Assembly (NCBI GenBank): GCA_963682025.1
Contig: OY821521.1
Coordinates: 171,251,665 to 171,315,664 of the forward strand
Reading direction: 5' to 3'
DNA from: Cordilura impudica
Lineage: Eukaryota; Arthropoda; Insecta; Diptera; Scathophagidae
DNA: 64,000 bases
The notes under the pieces are model-generated. The model ran no database searches and was not told where the DNA came from. It worked only from the letters and a program-made list of their open reading frames with translations. Within the stretch, counting starts at the first letter, position 1. The number at the start of each line of letters is the position of its first letter. Below, piece after piece: positions 47,761-59,340 of this stretch. The position numbers were made by a program, and so were the translations under genes.

Positions 47761-50700
47761 AACCAAAACGTATCAAAAAAAGGTACTTTTTGAATTTAAT
47801 ATAAGTACTTCTAAAAACAATTTTTTGAAAAAACTTTTTATTTTATAAAAAATTTGCAACCAAAATGGTACAAAAAAGGTACTTTTCTGGGTAGGTTTTA
47901 AAAAAAGACTTTTTTGTAGCCTTTTCTGTTTCTTAAGAAAAAACGTCTTTTTTGGTATCTTTTTAAAAAAAAGTACTTTTTTTAAAGGTTATTTTTTGTA
48001 CATTTCAAAAAACACTTTTATGTTTTTTATATAAGACCTTTTTTAAAAAACGTATTTTTGGTATCTTTTTAAAAGTAAGTACTTTTCAGCACGTTTAAGT
48101 ACTTTTTGTATATTTTTAAAAACAATTTTTTCTAACCTTTTTTGCTTTTTAAATAACTTTTATTTTGGTACGTTTTAAACAAAAAGTAGGTATCAAAACC
48201 TTTTGGGATAAAAATTACTTTTTTGATTTTAACATAGCTACTTAATTAACATAGCTTTTTAAAAAACAATTTTTGAAAAACTTTATTTTTTATTTAGTTA
48301 AAAATTGTTAAGGAACCAAATTGGTGCCAAAATATGTACTAAGCTAGGACTTTTAAGAAATATTTTTTTTTAGAATTTTTGTAAAAACTATTTTTTGTAA
48401 CCTTTTTTGTTTCTTAAAAAAAAAACAAATTTTTTTGGCATATTTTTTTAAAATGTTATTTTTATGGCTTTTAAAAAGTACTTTTTGGTACTTAAAAAAA
48501 GTAATTTTTAGGTTTTAATGTAAGTACTAAATGGTACAAAAAAGGTACTTTTTTTGGTAGCTTTTAAAAAAAGACTTTTTTGTAACCTTTTTTATTTCTT
48601 AAGAAAAAACTATTTTTTTGGTACGTTTTTCAAAGTCTTTTTTGGTACCTTTTTTAAAAAGGCACGTTTTGATACCTTTTTCTTTAAAAAAGTTTTTTTT
48701 TTGGTACCTTTAAAAAAACACTTTTTTGGTTTTGATATAATACCTTTTTTTAAAAAACGTATTTTTGGTACCTTTTTAAAAATAAGTACTTTTCAGCACA
48801 TTTTAATACGTTTTTAATACGTTTTCTTTATATTTTTAAAAACAATTTTTTTTAATCATTTTTGTTTCTTAAAAAAACTGTTATTTTGGTTCGTTTTTCA
48901 AAAAGTAACTTTTTTGTGAAATTTAAAAAAATATGTATCAAAATCTTTTGGGGAAAAAATTACTTTTTTGTTTTTAACATAGCTACTTAGCTACTTAAAA
49001 TAGCTTGTAAAAAACAATTTTTGAAAAACGTTTTTTTTAAGTTGGTTAAAAAAATGTTACGGTACCAAATTGATGCCAAAATATGTACTAATTTGGGACT
49101 TTTAAAAAATAAAATTTTTTTTTTAATTTTTTTTAAAAACAGTTTTTTGTAACCTTTGTTGTTTCTTAAAAAAAACTAATTTTTCGTAAATTTTTTAAAA
49201 ATGTACCTTTTTGTGCCTTGTTTGAATAAGGTACTTTTTGGTACTTAAAAAGTACTTCTTCGGTTTTATTGTAGGTACTAAATTGGTAGCTTTTTAAAAA
49301 CATTTTTTTGAAAAACCTTTTTATTTTATTTGTAAAAATTTAGTACCAAAACTGTACAAAAAAGGTATTTTTTTGGGTATCTTTTTAAAAAAGACTTTTT
49401 GTAGCCTTTTTTTTGTTTCTTAAGAAAAAAACTAATTTTTTGGTACGTTTCTGTACATAAAAAAAATACTTTTTTGATAACTTTTCTCTAAAAAGAAGTA
49501 CTCTTTTGGTACCTTTAAAAAAAACATTTTTTTCATACCTTTTTTAAAAATAAGTACTTATTTGATTTTAATACAGGTACTTAATTGTTAGCTTTTTAAA
49601 AAACGTTGTTTGGAAAATGTTTTAGTTTTATTTGTTTAAAAAATATTTTAAGTTACCAAATTGGTATCAAACACAAAAAATATTACTACTTTGTACCTTT
49701 TTAAAAACAATTTTTTTTTTGTTTTTACACAAACGATTTTTTTTGGTATGTTTTTCAAAAAGTACTTTTTTGGTTATTGATAATATTTTGGCTTTATTTG
49801 GTTAAATTTTACATTACCAAATTGGTAAAAAATATGTACTATGCAGCTTTTCAAAACAGTACTTTTTTGGTATCTTTTAAGCAACATTTTTTTTTCTAAT
49901 CTTTTCTGTTTTTTGATAGTAAATTTTTAGCACGTTTTTTAAGATGTACCTTTTTTGAAATAAAATCACGCTTTTGTATCTTTTTTTAAGAAAAAGTACT
50001 TTTTTTGGTATGTTTTTTCCTAAATAAAAGTACTTTTTTTGATACATTTTTTGGTTTTAATACAAGTACATAATTGGTAGTTCTTTAGAAAAAAGTTTTT
50101 AGTAACCTATTGTTTTAACTCGTTAAAAAATTAGTGTGTTTCTAGTCCATATTTTGGTACCTTCTAAAAATAGTACCTTAAAAATAATTCTTTAAATCTG
50201 TTTTTTCGTTAACAAAAACTGTATTTTCGCTGAGTTTTTTAAAAAGTTCAGTTCAAAAATGAAATTTTTTTTTTTGATTATTTCATAAAAACCACATTTT
50301 CGTTAAAAAATTATTTTTTGATACTTTTTTTTTTAATATACCTTTTTTGTACCTGTGAAAAATAGTACTTATTTTGGTATATTTAAAAAAACAATATTTT
50401 TTAAATAAATTTACTTTGTATTAAATTTGGTACATTTTGTTAAAAAAAATATTTATATGGTGTTTTTTAACAATAGTACTTTTTTTGGTATCCTTTTAAA
50501 ATCTCCTTTTAAATGGTACCCTTTTAAAGTAAGTACTCTTTTGGTATCTCTTTAAAATCATATCAACCTTTTTTATGTGTCTCAAAAGAATATTTCTTTG
50601 GTACCAAATTCAAGTGCATTGAGTATAACTACTTTTTTCCCATCAAACTTTTTTTCAGAAGGAATTTTTTTTACATAATAGGAGAAAAGGAAGAAATGAG

Positions 50701-51200
50701 AAATTTCATGAGGAATTTTTGTTTAGAATTGAGCTGAGTATGTACCATATGTGGTACCTTGTAAAAATATTTATAAATAATTTTTTGTGCAAATTTTGGT
50801 TATATTTCACTATAAAATATTTTTTTTGACACCCTATTTAAAAACGGTAATATCTTTCTTTGGTAACTTTTGAAAAGTAGTATTTAAAACAATGTTGAAG
50901 TAACTTGTTTTGTTATATTTCATTAAAAAATATATATTTTTTTAATACGATTTTTAAAAAGTACTTTTTTGGTACCTTTAAAAAAAAACTATTTAAACCT
51001 GTTTTGTTATATTTCGTTAAAAAAATGTTTATGGTTCCCGTTAAAAAAAAGTACTTTTTTTGGTAGTAAATTTTAAAAAACAAATTTCAAATAACCTTTT
51101 TTGTTATTTTTGAATAAAAAATTATTTCTTTAATGTTTTTTGAAAAGGTACAAGTAACAAGACTTGTTAAAGATGGTACTTTTTTGGTACCATTTAAAAA
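47761..51200. repeat. Degenerate ttttggtacctttttaaaaa array
   Basis: Irregular units of about 20-30 bp built on ggtac(c/t)ttttt and A tracts. Larger duplicated blocks are visible, for example tactaa.t.ggac/gg-type lines at 48.3 and 49.1 kb and aaaaggtactttttt.gggta near 47.87, 48.54 and 49.36 kb. The frame at 48554-48817 is a by-product. Confidence 0.85.
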
Positions 51201-51234
51201 GAGTACTTTTTTGGTATTTGGATTTCTGTAGGAT

Positions 51235-53760
51235 TTTTTGAAGGCAAAATGTCTCAGAACCTGAGAATTTTTCTATAGCAAAAATTTTTCTGTATCTGAG
51301 GATTTTCTTATAGTGAAAATATCTAAAAATCGGAAAAGAAAAAGAAAATTGTACAAGAATTTGATAACTTTCCTTTTCTGTATCTTAGAATATTTCTATA
51401 GGGAAAAGTCCTGTAATCTGAGATTTTTTCTATGGGAAATATGTTTGAGAATATTAGGATTTTTCCATATTAAAATCGTTTCAATATATAGAGTTTTTCT
51501 ATAGTGCAAATACTTTAGAATCTGTGCATTTTTCAAAAAGAAAATTGTAGCACAATCTGGGGCTTTTTTTCGATATCTTAGAATTTTTCTGTATGAGAAA
51601 ATCCTAGAATCTGGGGACATTTCTTTACGGAAAAGTTTTAAAGTCTAAGCTGTTTTCTATAGCAGAATTGTTTCCGTATTTGAGAATTTTCCTATAGTAA
51701 AAATATTTTAGAATTTGCGAATTTTCAAGAAAGAAAATTATATAAGAATCCAAGAAGTTTCTTTTTCGGTATCGTAGAATTTTCTATAGGTAGAAGTCCT
51801 ATAATCTGAGGATTTTTCTATACGGAAATGGTATAAAGTCTCAGTAGTTTTCTACAGCTGTGCTTTATTCAAAAAGATTTATAGCACAGGTTGAACTTTT
51901 GTATCTCAGAATTTTTCTATAGGGAAAAGTCCTAAAATCTGAGGATTTTTCTATAGCAGAAATGTTTCCGAAATTGGAAATGTTTCTATTGAAAAATATT
52001 TCAGAATCTTTAAATTTCTTTAAATAAAATTGTACAAGAATTTGAGAAGTTTCTTTTTCGGTAACATAGAATTTTTCTATACGGAAAAATCCTGGAATCT
52101 GAGTAGTTTTCTATAACTAAAATTTTGCCCAATATGTATATTTTTCTATAGTGAAAATATTTCAGAATCTGTGAGTTTCTTTTTTGGTATTGTATAATTT
52201 TTCTTTATGGAAAAGTCTTTGAATCAAAGGATTTGTCTATACGGAAAAATCCTAGAATATGAGCAGTTTTCTATAGAAAAATGTTTCACAATCTAAAGAT
52301 TTTTCTAGAGTGAGAAAAGTTCAAAATCTGGGAACATTGCACAAAGAAAATTATAACAGAATCTCAGCTTTTTTTCGGTATCTCAGAATTTTTCTATAAG
52401 GAAAAGTCCTAGAATTTGAGGATTTTTCTATAGCAGAAATGTGTCCGAAATTGGAAATTTTTCTACTGAAAAATATCTCAGAATCTTAAAATTTTTAAAA
52501 AGAAAATTGTACAAGAATCTGATTAGTTTCTTTTACGGTAACATAGAATTTTTCTATACGGAAAAATCCTGGAATCTGATTAGTCTGAATTACTTTCTAT
52601 AGCAAAAATGTTCCCCAATATGAAGATTTTTCTATAGTGAAAATAGTTCAGAGTCTGTGAATTTTTCAAAAAGATTTATAGCACGAGCTGAGGTTTTTTT
52701 CGTTGTCTTAGAATTTTTCTATAGGAAGAAGTCCTGGAATCTGAGAATTTTTCTATACGAATTGTATTTGAGAATTTTAGGTTTTTCGTATACCAAAAAT
52801 ATTTGCGTATCTGAGGATTTTTCTATAGTGAAAATATTTTAGAATTTGAGATTTTTCAAAAAAGAAAATTATATAAGAATCCAAGAAGTTTCTTTTTCGG
52901 TAACGTATAATTTTCTATAGAAAGAAGCTTTATACTCTGAGGATTTTTCTATACGAAAAAGTTATAAAGTCTCAGTAGTTTTTTTATAGCAAAAACGTTG
53001 CCCAGTATGAAGATTTTTCTATAGTGAAAATATTTCAGAATCTGTATCTCAGAATTTTTCTATAGGGAAAAGTTCTATAATCTGAGGATTTTTCTATAGC
53101 AGAAATGTTTCCGAAATTGGAAATTTTTCTATTGAAAAATATCTCAGAATCTTTAAATTTGTAAAAAGAAAATTGTACAAGAATCTGATAAGTTTCTTTT
53201 ACGGTAACATAGAATTTTTCTATACGGAAAATTCTGGAATCTTATTAGTCTGAGTAGTTTTCTCTAACAAAAATGTTGCCCAATATGAAGATTTTTTTAT
53301 AGTGAAAATATTTCAGAATCTGTGAATTTTTCAAAAAGATTTATAGCACGAGCTGAACTTTTTTTCATTGTCTGAGAATTTTTCTATAGGGAAAAGTCCT
53401 GGAATCTGAGAATTTTTCTATAGGAATTATGTTTGAGAATCTTCAGATTTTCATATACCAAAAATATTTGCGTATCTGACGATTTTTCTATAGTGAAAAT
53501 ATTTCAGAATCTGTGAATTTTTAAAAAATAAAATTGTAGCAGAATCTGAGAAGTTTCTTTTTCGTATCGTGGAATTGTTTATAAGGAAAGTTCTAAAATC
53601 TTAGAATTTTTCTATACTGAAAAGTTCTAAAGTCTGAGTAGTTTTCTATGTTTGTGTATAAGAAGTTTCTTTTTCGGTATCTTATAATTTTTCTATAGCG
53701 AAAAGTCCTGGTAGTTTTCTATATCAAAAATATTTTCGAATCTGAAGAAAATTAAAGAAA
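51235..53760 (+). repeat. 35/36-bp gaatctgaggatttttctata array (G)
   Basis: Units alternate gaatctgaggatttttc and tatacggaaaaatcctg. A longer order recurs: aagaagtttctttttcgg-type blocks lie at 51757, 52049, 52526, 52888, 53192 and 53552, with a near-identical pair about 1131 bp apart (51757 and 52888). Frames at 51313-51620 and 52657-52842 are by-products. Confidence 0.9.
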
Positions 53761-53799
53761 ATTAAAGCAGAATCGAAAAGCTTCGCGCTCTATTGCATC

Positions 53800-54064
53800 A
53801 GTAATTAAAATGATGCCATAGTTGCAAAAATTTGGGGCAGCACTGTCAATTGTTTGCATAAAAAACTTTTGACGTAAATCAGTGCTGCCAAGTGATTATT
53901 TTTTGAACGTTTCACTTTTATTATGCTGCAGTGATGCATAATGCATTTACGAATGTACCTTATGTTATTATTTTATTATTCAATACAACGATGTGTTATT
54001 GTTTTTCACAAAAAAAAATATTAGCTTCTTAATTTTGTGGTTTCGTTTGAAAAAATGTATTAAA
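53800..54064 (+). promoter_or_regulatory. Candidate TATA-less promoter and 5' UTR
   Basis: Unique sequence between two satellite regions, directly upstream of the exon call. ggcagcactg (53836-53845) and its exact inverse cagtgctgcc (53880-53889) lie 34 bp apart. CAGCACTG fits the fly core-promoter motif 7 consensus CAKCNCTR as I recall it. tgcataatgca near 53936 is another small palindrome. No TATA box is placed convincingly. The transcription start is not fixed but should lie between about 53870 and 54050. Confidence 0.5.
54055..54063 (+). other. Minimal upstream ORF (ATG TAT TAA)
   Basis: Two-codon ORF ending one base before the main ATG at 54065. If the transcript starts upstream, ribosomes could terminate here and reinitiate or leaky-scan. 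Its regulatory role is inference. Confidence 0.4.
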
Positions 54065-54153
54065 ATGGCAAATGGCGAAAATGTCACAAAAGACAGCAGA
54101 AAGCGAAAAACTACATGCGATTCATCGAACCTCATGGATTTACCGGAAAATAG
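54065..54153 (+). CDS. Candidate first coding exon of an unrecognised gene
   Basis: The ATG at 54065 sits in taaaATGG, a good insect start context. The exon encodes 29 codons plus two bases (MANGENVT..., a basic SRKRK cluster at residues 11-15 that could be nuclear-localising, ending MDLPEN). It is followed by AG|GTAAGAT with the intron starting at 54154. Without splicing the frame stops at once, because TAA lies inside the donor. Composition is unlike the region: GC-richer, mixed codons, no homopolymers, no satellite units. Upstream is a promoter-like segment with inverted CAGCACTG motifs. The next exon must enter in phase 2 and is not found in the window, so the intron would exceed 9.8 kb. 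I do not recognise the protein. A short nuclear-protein N-terminus is plausible; a decayed gene fragment is the alternative. Confidence 0.6.
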
Positions 54154-55375
54154 GTAAGATTAACAAAAGTAGTTTCTTAATAATGTAATGAGACTAGGTA
54201 ATTGTTTTTTAAATGCACACTAGGATATATGCCCCTTGTATAAAAATCTACCAAACTTTTAAAAAAATTTAATTTAATTTTCCATGACAGATTAACTCGC
54301 AGTGTCCCAACAATGACAACTGTCCTGTACCATGATTTTTGTCATTACAGTTTTAAAAATGTTTCTTTTCGAAGTTTAGAATAGAGTTATGAGTAAATAG
54401 AGAAATTCAATAATTTAACAAACGTAAAGTTAATAAATATAAACTAATTCATTCAAAGAACAACTCCAGAAGACTTTAAACAATATAAAAAACAAACTTA
54501 TTATTAAATAACAAAAATCTTAATATTTTAATTAATTCAATCTGTTATTGTTTAATTTCTGTTGATATTGTTGGTGTTTTTTTTTTAAATAAATAGGAAT
54601 TATTGTAAGTCAAATGACAACCTTAAAAATTTTTCATATAAATAATTATTTTAAAAAAAGCGATAATTTTTTTTTTTGCTTACTAAAATTATTCAAAAAC
54701 GCTTCAATTCAATCCAAATTCAAATCAATTTAACTAAATCCATTATTATTTTTTAATTTTTGTAATTTTTACTAAATAATTTTGCTAGAATTACGTATGA
54801 AGAAACATTAAACAAACTTAAACGAAGCTACAACATTTAGAAAAATAATAAAAAAAATTTCAAGTATAAGATTAGTTTTAATAAATAAATGCTAATTAAA
54901 AAAAGTGTAATTATATTATTTAAAAAAAATTCAAATAAAATTTGAATATTGTAACAAAACATATTTAACTTACATCTAGTTGTATTTGTTTTTTTTTATT
55001 TCATTTTTTCGTTTCTTTATGATTTTTATATATATTATTTTTAATTTCGATATGTTAAAAATTCAGAGTATTATCTTAATTTTTTTTTGGCATTTCTATT
55101 CTTGGTTGGTTTTGTTTTATTTCATTTTGTGTGGATAAAAGTATAAAAATATAAATTTGGGTAGAGGACTGTATTTCTTTTTTATTGAGATTTTAGAAAT
55201 ATTTTTTTTTGTTTTAGGTTTTGGCAAACAAATAGGTTGTTTAATCAATTCTTGGTTTATTGCATTTGTTGCTGTTAATTATAAAAAAAAAGTTTCATCA
55301 ATTCCTGTGGAAATTAAAAATAATAAAAATTAAAGAAACATTTTTGATAAAAAAAAAATACGTATATTGAAAAAA
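54154..55375 (+). other. Start of candidate large intron 1
   Basis: Begins with the donor GTAAGAT. The sequence is AT-rich, non-periodic and free of recognisable exons or elements up to the ctgagaatttttc array. If the exon call is right, everything from here to the window end is intronic. Confidence 0.45.
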
Positions 55376-57340
55376 AATCTTAGAATCTGAGGATGTCTGA
55401 GGATTTTTGTATAGCAAAAATAATTCTGAATTTGAGAATTAATCTATGGGAAAATTAACTCAGCATTTCAGAATTTTTCCAGAACCAAAAATATCCCAAA
55501 GAAAAATATCTCTGAATCTAAGAATTTTTCTAGACAGAAAAATTTACTAAAATCTGAGAATTTTGCTAGACGGTAAAATATCTCAGAATCTGAGAATTTT
55601 TCTAGACGGAAGAAGAATTTTCCCAGGGAGAAAAATATCTCAAAATCTGAGAATTTTTCTAGACGGAAAAATATCTCAGAATCTGAGAATTTTTCTAGAC
55701 GAAAAAATATATCAGAATCTGAGAATTTTTTTAGACGGAAAATCTGAGAATTTTTCTATACGGAAAAATATCTCAGAAACTGGAAATTTTTCAGACGGAA
55801 GAAGAATTTTCCCAGGGAGAAAAATATCTCAAAATCTGAGAATTTTTCTTGACGGAAAATCTGAGAATTTTTCTAGACTGAAAAATATCTCAGAATCTCA
55901 GAATCTGAGAATTTTTCTAGGCGAATAAATATATCAGAATCTGAGAATTTCTTTAGACGGAAAAACTGAGAATTTTTCTAGACGGAAAAATATCTCAGAA
56001 TCTGAGAATTTTTCTAGTCGGAAAAAGAATTTTCCTAGAGAAAAATATCTCAGAATCTAAGAATTTTTCTAGACGGAATTTTTCTATATGGAAAAATATC
56101 TCAGAATCTTTTAGATGGAAAAATATCTCAGAATCTGTGAATTTTTCTAGACGGAAAAAAATTTTCCTAGACGGAAAATATCTCAGAATCTGAGAATCTG
56201 AAATCTGAATGAACGGGAAGTCTTAGAATCTGAATATCTCAAAATCTGAGAATTTTTCTAGAAGGAAATATCTCAGAATCTTAGAACTTTCCTAGACGGA
56301 AAATCTGAGAATTTTTCTAGATTGAAAAATATCTCAGAATCTCAGAATCTGAGAATTTTTCTAGACGAAAAAATATATCAGAATCTGAGAATTTCTTCAG
56401 ACGGAAAATCTGAGAATTTTTCTAGACGGAAAAATATCTCTGAATCTGAGAATTTTTCTAGACGGAAGAAGAATTTTCCCAAGGAGAAAAATATTTCAAT
56501 ATCTGCGAATTTTCCTAGACGGAAAAAGAATTTTCCTAGACGGAAAAAGAATTTTCCTAGACGGAAAAAGAATTTTCCTAGAGAAAAATATCTCAAAATC
56601 TGAGAATTTTCCTAGAGGGAAAAATATCTCAGAATCTGAGAATTTTTCTAGACGGAAAATTATCTCAGAATCTAAGAATTTTTCTAGACGGAAAAATATC
56701 TCAGAATCTGAGAATTTTCCTAGACGGAAAAAGAATTTTCCTAGAGAGAAAAATATCTCAAAATCTGAGAATTTTTCTATGCGGAAAAATATTTCAGAAT
56801 CTGAGAAAAATATTTCAGAATCTGAGAATTTTAATAGACGGAAAAATATCTGAGAATCTTTTAGATGGAAAAATATCTCAGAATCTGTGAATTTTTCTAG
56901 ACGGAAAAAAATTTTCCTAGACGGAAAATATCTCAGAATCTGAGAATCTGAAATCTGAATGAACGGGAAGTCTTAGAATCTGAAAATTTTTCTAGACGGA
57001 AAAATATCTCAAAATCTGAGAATTTTTCTAGACGGAAAAATATCAGAGAATCTGAGAATTTTTCTAGACGTAAAAATATCTCAGAATCTAAGAACTTTTC
57101 TAGAGAGAAAAATAATTCAAAATCTGAGAATTTTTCTAGACGGAAAGATATCTCAGAATCTGATAATATTTCTAGACGGGAAAAAATCTCAGAATCTGAA
57201 AATTTTACTAGGCGGAAAAATATCTCAGAATCTGAGAATTTTTCGAGACAGAAAAGTCTCAGAATCTGAATATATTTCTAGACGAAAAAATATCTGAATC
57301 TGAGAACTTTTCTATATATCAAAATGACTCAGAAATTTAG
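55376..57340 (+). repeat. 36-bp agaatctgagaatttttctagacgg array (H)
   Basis: Homogeneous units of 36 bp: ctcagaatctgagaattt, then ttctagacggaaaaatat. Because 36 is a multiple of three, one frame stays open and gives 12-residue repeats (LRIFLDGKISQN) at 55563-55928 and 56322-56603; these are by-products. Ordered blocks recur, for example agaagaattttccca-type variants at 55611, 55800 and 56467, and cagaatctcagaatctgag at 55891 and 56335. Confidence 0.93.
56103..56984 (+). repeat. Identical 132-bp blocks 750 bp apart in array H
   Basis: 56103-56234 and 56853-56984 are identical, including the rare insert aatctgaaatctgaatgaac. The exact 750-bp offset indicates a very recent duplication of about 21 units, or an assembly duplication. 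Confidence 0.93.
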
Positions 57341-57479
57341 GTTTGCAATTTAGGAAAAATGTTTTTAAACCACAGTATTTTTCAATACGGAAAAATGTCT
57401 AAAAGTCTAAGAAATTTCTGATACGGGAATATATTGTCAAAATTTGAAAATTTTTCGATACAGAATCTGAAAATTTTTA

Positions 57480-58310
57480 ATTACGGAAAATGTCCAAGAT
57501 CGCATTTTTTTTATAAAAAAAAATGTCTGAGAATATTGATATTTTTCTATTGGAAAAATCTCTTTACTATTTTAAAAAAGACTACCATTTTAGCAAAGAC
57601 CCTTTACTATTTTAAAAAAGCAAGGACTTTACTATATTATTAAAGACTCATTAAGTAAGACAACTTTACTATTTAAGTAAATATTCTTTGCTGTTTAAAT
57701 TAATAATCTTTATTATTTTAGTAAAGAACCTTAACGATTTTAGTAAAGACCCTTTGCGATTTTAGTAAAGACCCTTTACTATTTTAGTAAAGACTACTAT
57801 TTTAGTAAAGACTTTGCTATTTTTAAAAATACTACTATTTTAGTAAACTCTTTAATATTTCAGTAAAGAATTTTAACTATTTTACTGCTTAGCACTTTAC
57901 TATTTTAGTAAAGATTCTTTGCTGTTTAAGAAAATAATCTTTACTATTTTAGTAAATGCTCTTTAATAGTAAAGATTCTTTACTATTTCAGTATAAAAAT
58001 TCACTATTTTAGTAAAGATTCTTTGCCATTAAAGTAGAGACCCTGCTATTTTAGTATAGAACTTTACTATTTTAGTAGACTGTCATTTTAGTAAAGATTC
58101 TTAGCTATTTAAGTAAAGAATCTCTATTATTTTAGTAACGCCCCTTTACTATTTTAGTAAATACCTTTTACCATTCAACACTTTAGTATTTTAGTACACT
58201 CATTTAATTATTGAAGTAAAGACACTTTACTATTTAAGCAAAGGTATTTTACTATTTTAGTAAAGACATTTTACTATTCAAGTAAAAACTCTATTTTGCA
58301 AGTAGACATC
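57480..58310. repeat. 22-bp tttactattttagtaaagac array (I)
   Basis: Units near ctttactattttagtaaaga with stems tttact and agtaaa around attttt-like loops. Periodicity is about 22 bp with frequent truncated units. Different from both neighbours in sequence but also dyad-symmetric. Confidence 0.88.
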
Positions 58311-58321
58311 TGAGGTTTTTC

Positions 58322-58588
58322 TATATCGTCATCTTAAAGACCAAACAACCTATCAGCAAAAATTTCAAAATTGAGTTGTTTATTTAATATTATTCCCTAT
58401 ATCATAACGCATATGTATGCAAAATTTTAAACACCTAATATTACAAATAACCAAGCTATTACCAAATTAAGAATATATAATTTTGGTTTCAATATTGCAA
58501 ATAGTTCCAATTTTATAACGTTTTTTCTCTCTCCTGTAAACTTTTGAAAATTGCTGATAGGTTGTTTGGTCTTTAAGGTGACGATATA
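58322..58588. mobile_element. 267-bp MITE-like element with 36-bp TIRs
   Basis: The left terminus 58322-58357 (tatatcgtcatcttaaag...) and the right terminus 58553-58588 are inverse over 36 bp with one mismatch. The interior is AT-rich and non-coding. Flanking sequence on both sides is satellite (gaggtttttc and agagaatttttctgtacg), so it inserted into the array. TA or TATA at both edges would fit a TA target duplication, but the exact boundary is ambiguous. A minus-strand frame across the right half is incidental. Confidence 0.82.
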
Positions 58589-59340
58589 TAAAAAACGTTT
58601 CACAATAAGAGAATTTTTCTGTACGAATAATTCTACGGGAAACATGTTTTAGAATCCGTGATAACTTGAGTTAAGTAAGCATTCTTAAAAAGAATTCAAA
58701 ATTGGATTAAATATTTCCAAATAGAATTGACAATCCTTGACTTAAAGGCATCCATATAAATCAGTGCAGTGTTTCCTGCGATGTTTAAAAAAGGGGGTAA
58801 AACCAGTTATAACACTCTTTGTTAACATAATATAAATAATAAATAGAAAAAAAAACATAATTTATTTTTTTTGTAAATTTTATTTTAAAGTTTTAAAAAA
58901 AATTATTACATTAACTAATAATAATATAAAAAAAAAAATTAATTGAGTTTTAAAAATAATATTGGATAACAACAAAATAAAATTATAAACAGTTTATAAA
59001 TTAAGTACCCTTATTAATAATAATTATAAGATGTAATAAAAAAAATATTACTTGTATTTTTTTTTATTATTAGTTTGTAATCATAAAATTATTAACTTAT
59101 ACATTTAAAAAACATAAAAATTAAAGAAAAACTAAAACTTCAACAAATTAAAGAAACATTAAGTTTTTAAATTGTATTTAAATAGCTACCATTCGATTAC
59201 AAAATTACAAATTAAACTTTGATTAGTTCACCAAGATTTTAGTGGAAAATATTTGAAGAAGCTAAATTTTGTAATGGAAAAATACATCTTTTTTTTATAA
59301 GATTTTATTGAAATTCTCAATATTTCTGACACTTCAGATT
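58589..59340. other. AT-rich spacer
   Basis: A short satellite remnant to about 58640, then non-periodic A/T-rich DNA with no recognised gene. Confidence 0.6.

Noticed and set aside
55563..55928. 121-codon frame with 12-residue repeats (LRIFLDGKISQN)
   Set aside because: It is the 36-bp satellite read in one phase. The period is divisible by three, so the frame stays open by arithmetic, and the opposite strand is open too.
57480..58310. Telomere-like repeat
   Set aside because: Unit is 22 bp and symmetric without G-strand bias, inside a chromosome segment with MITE and other arrays.
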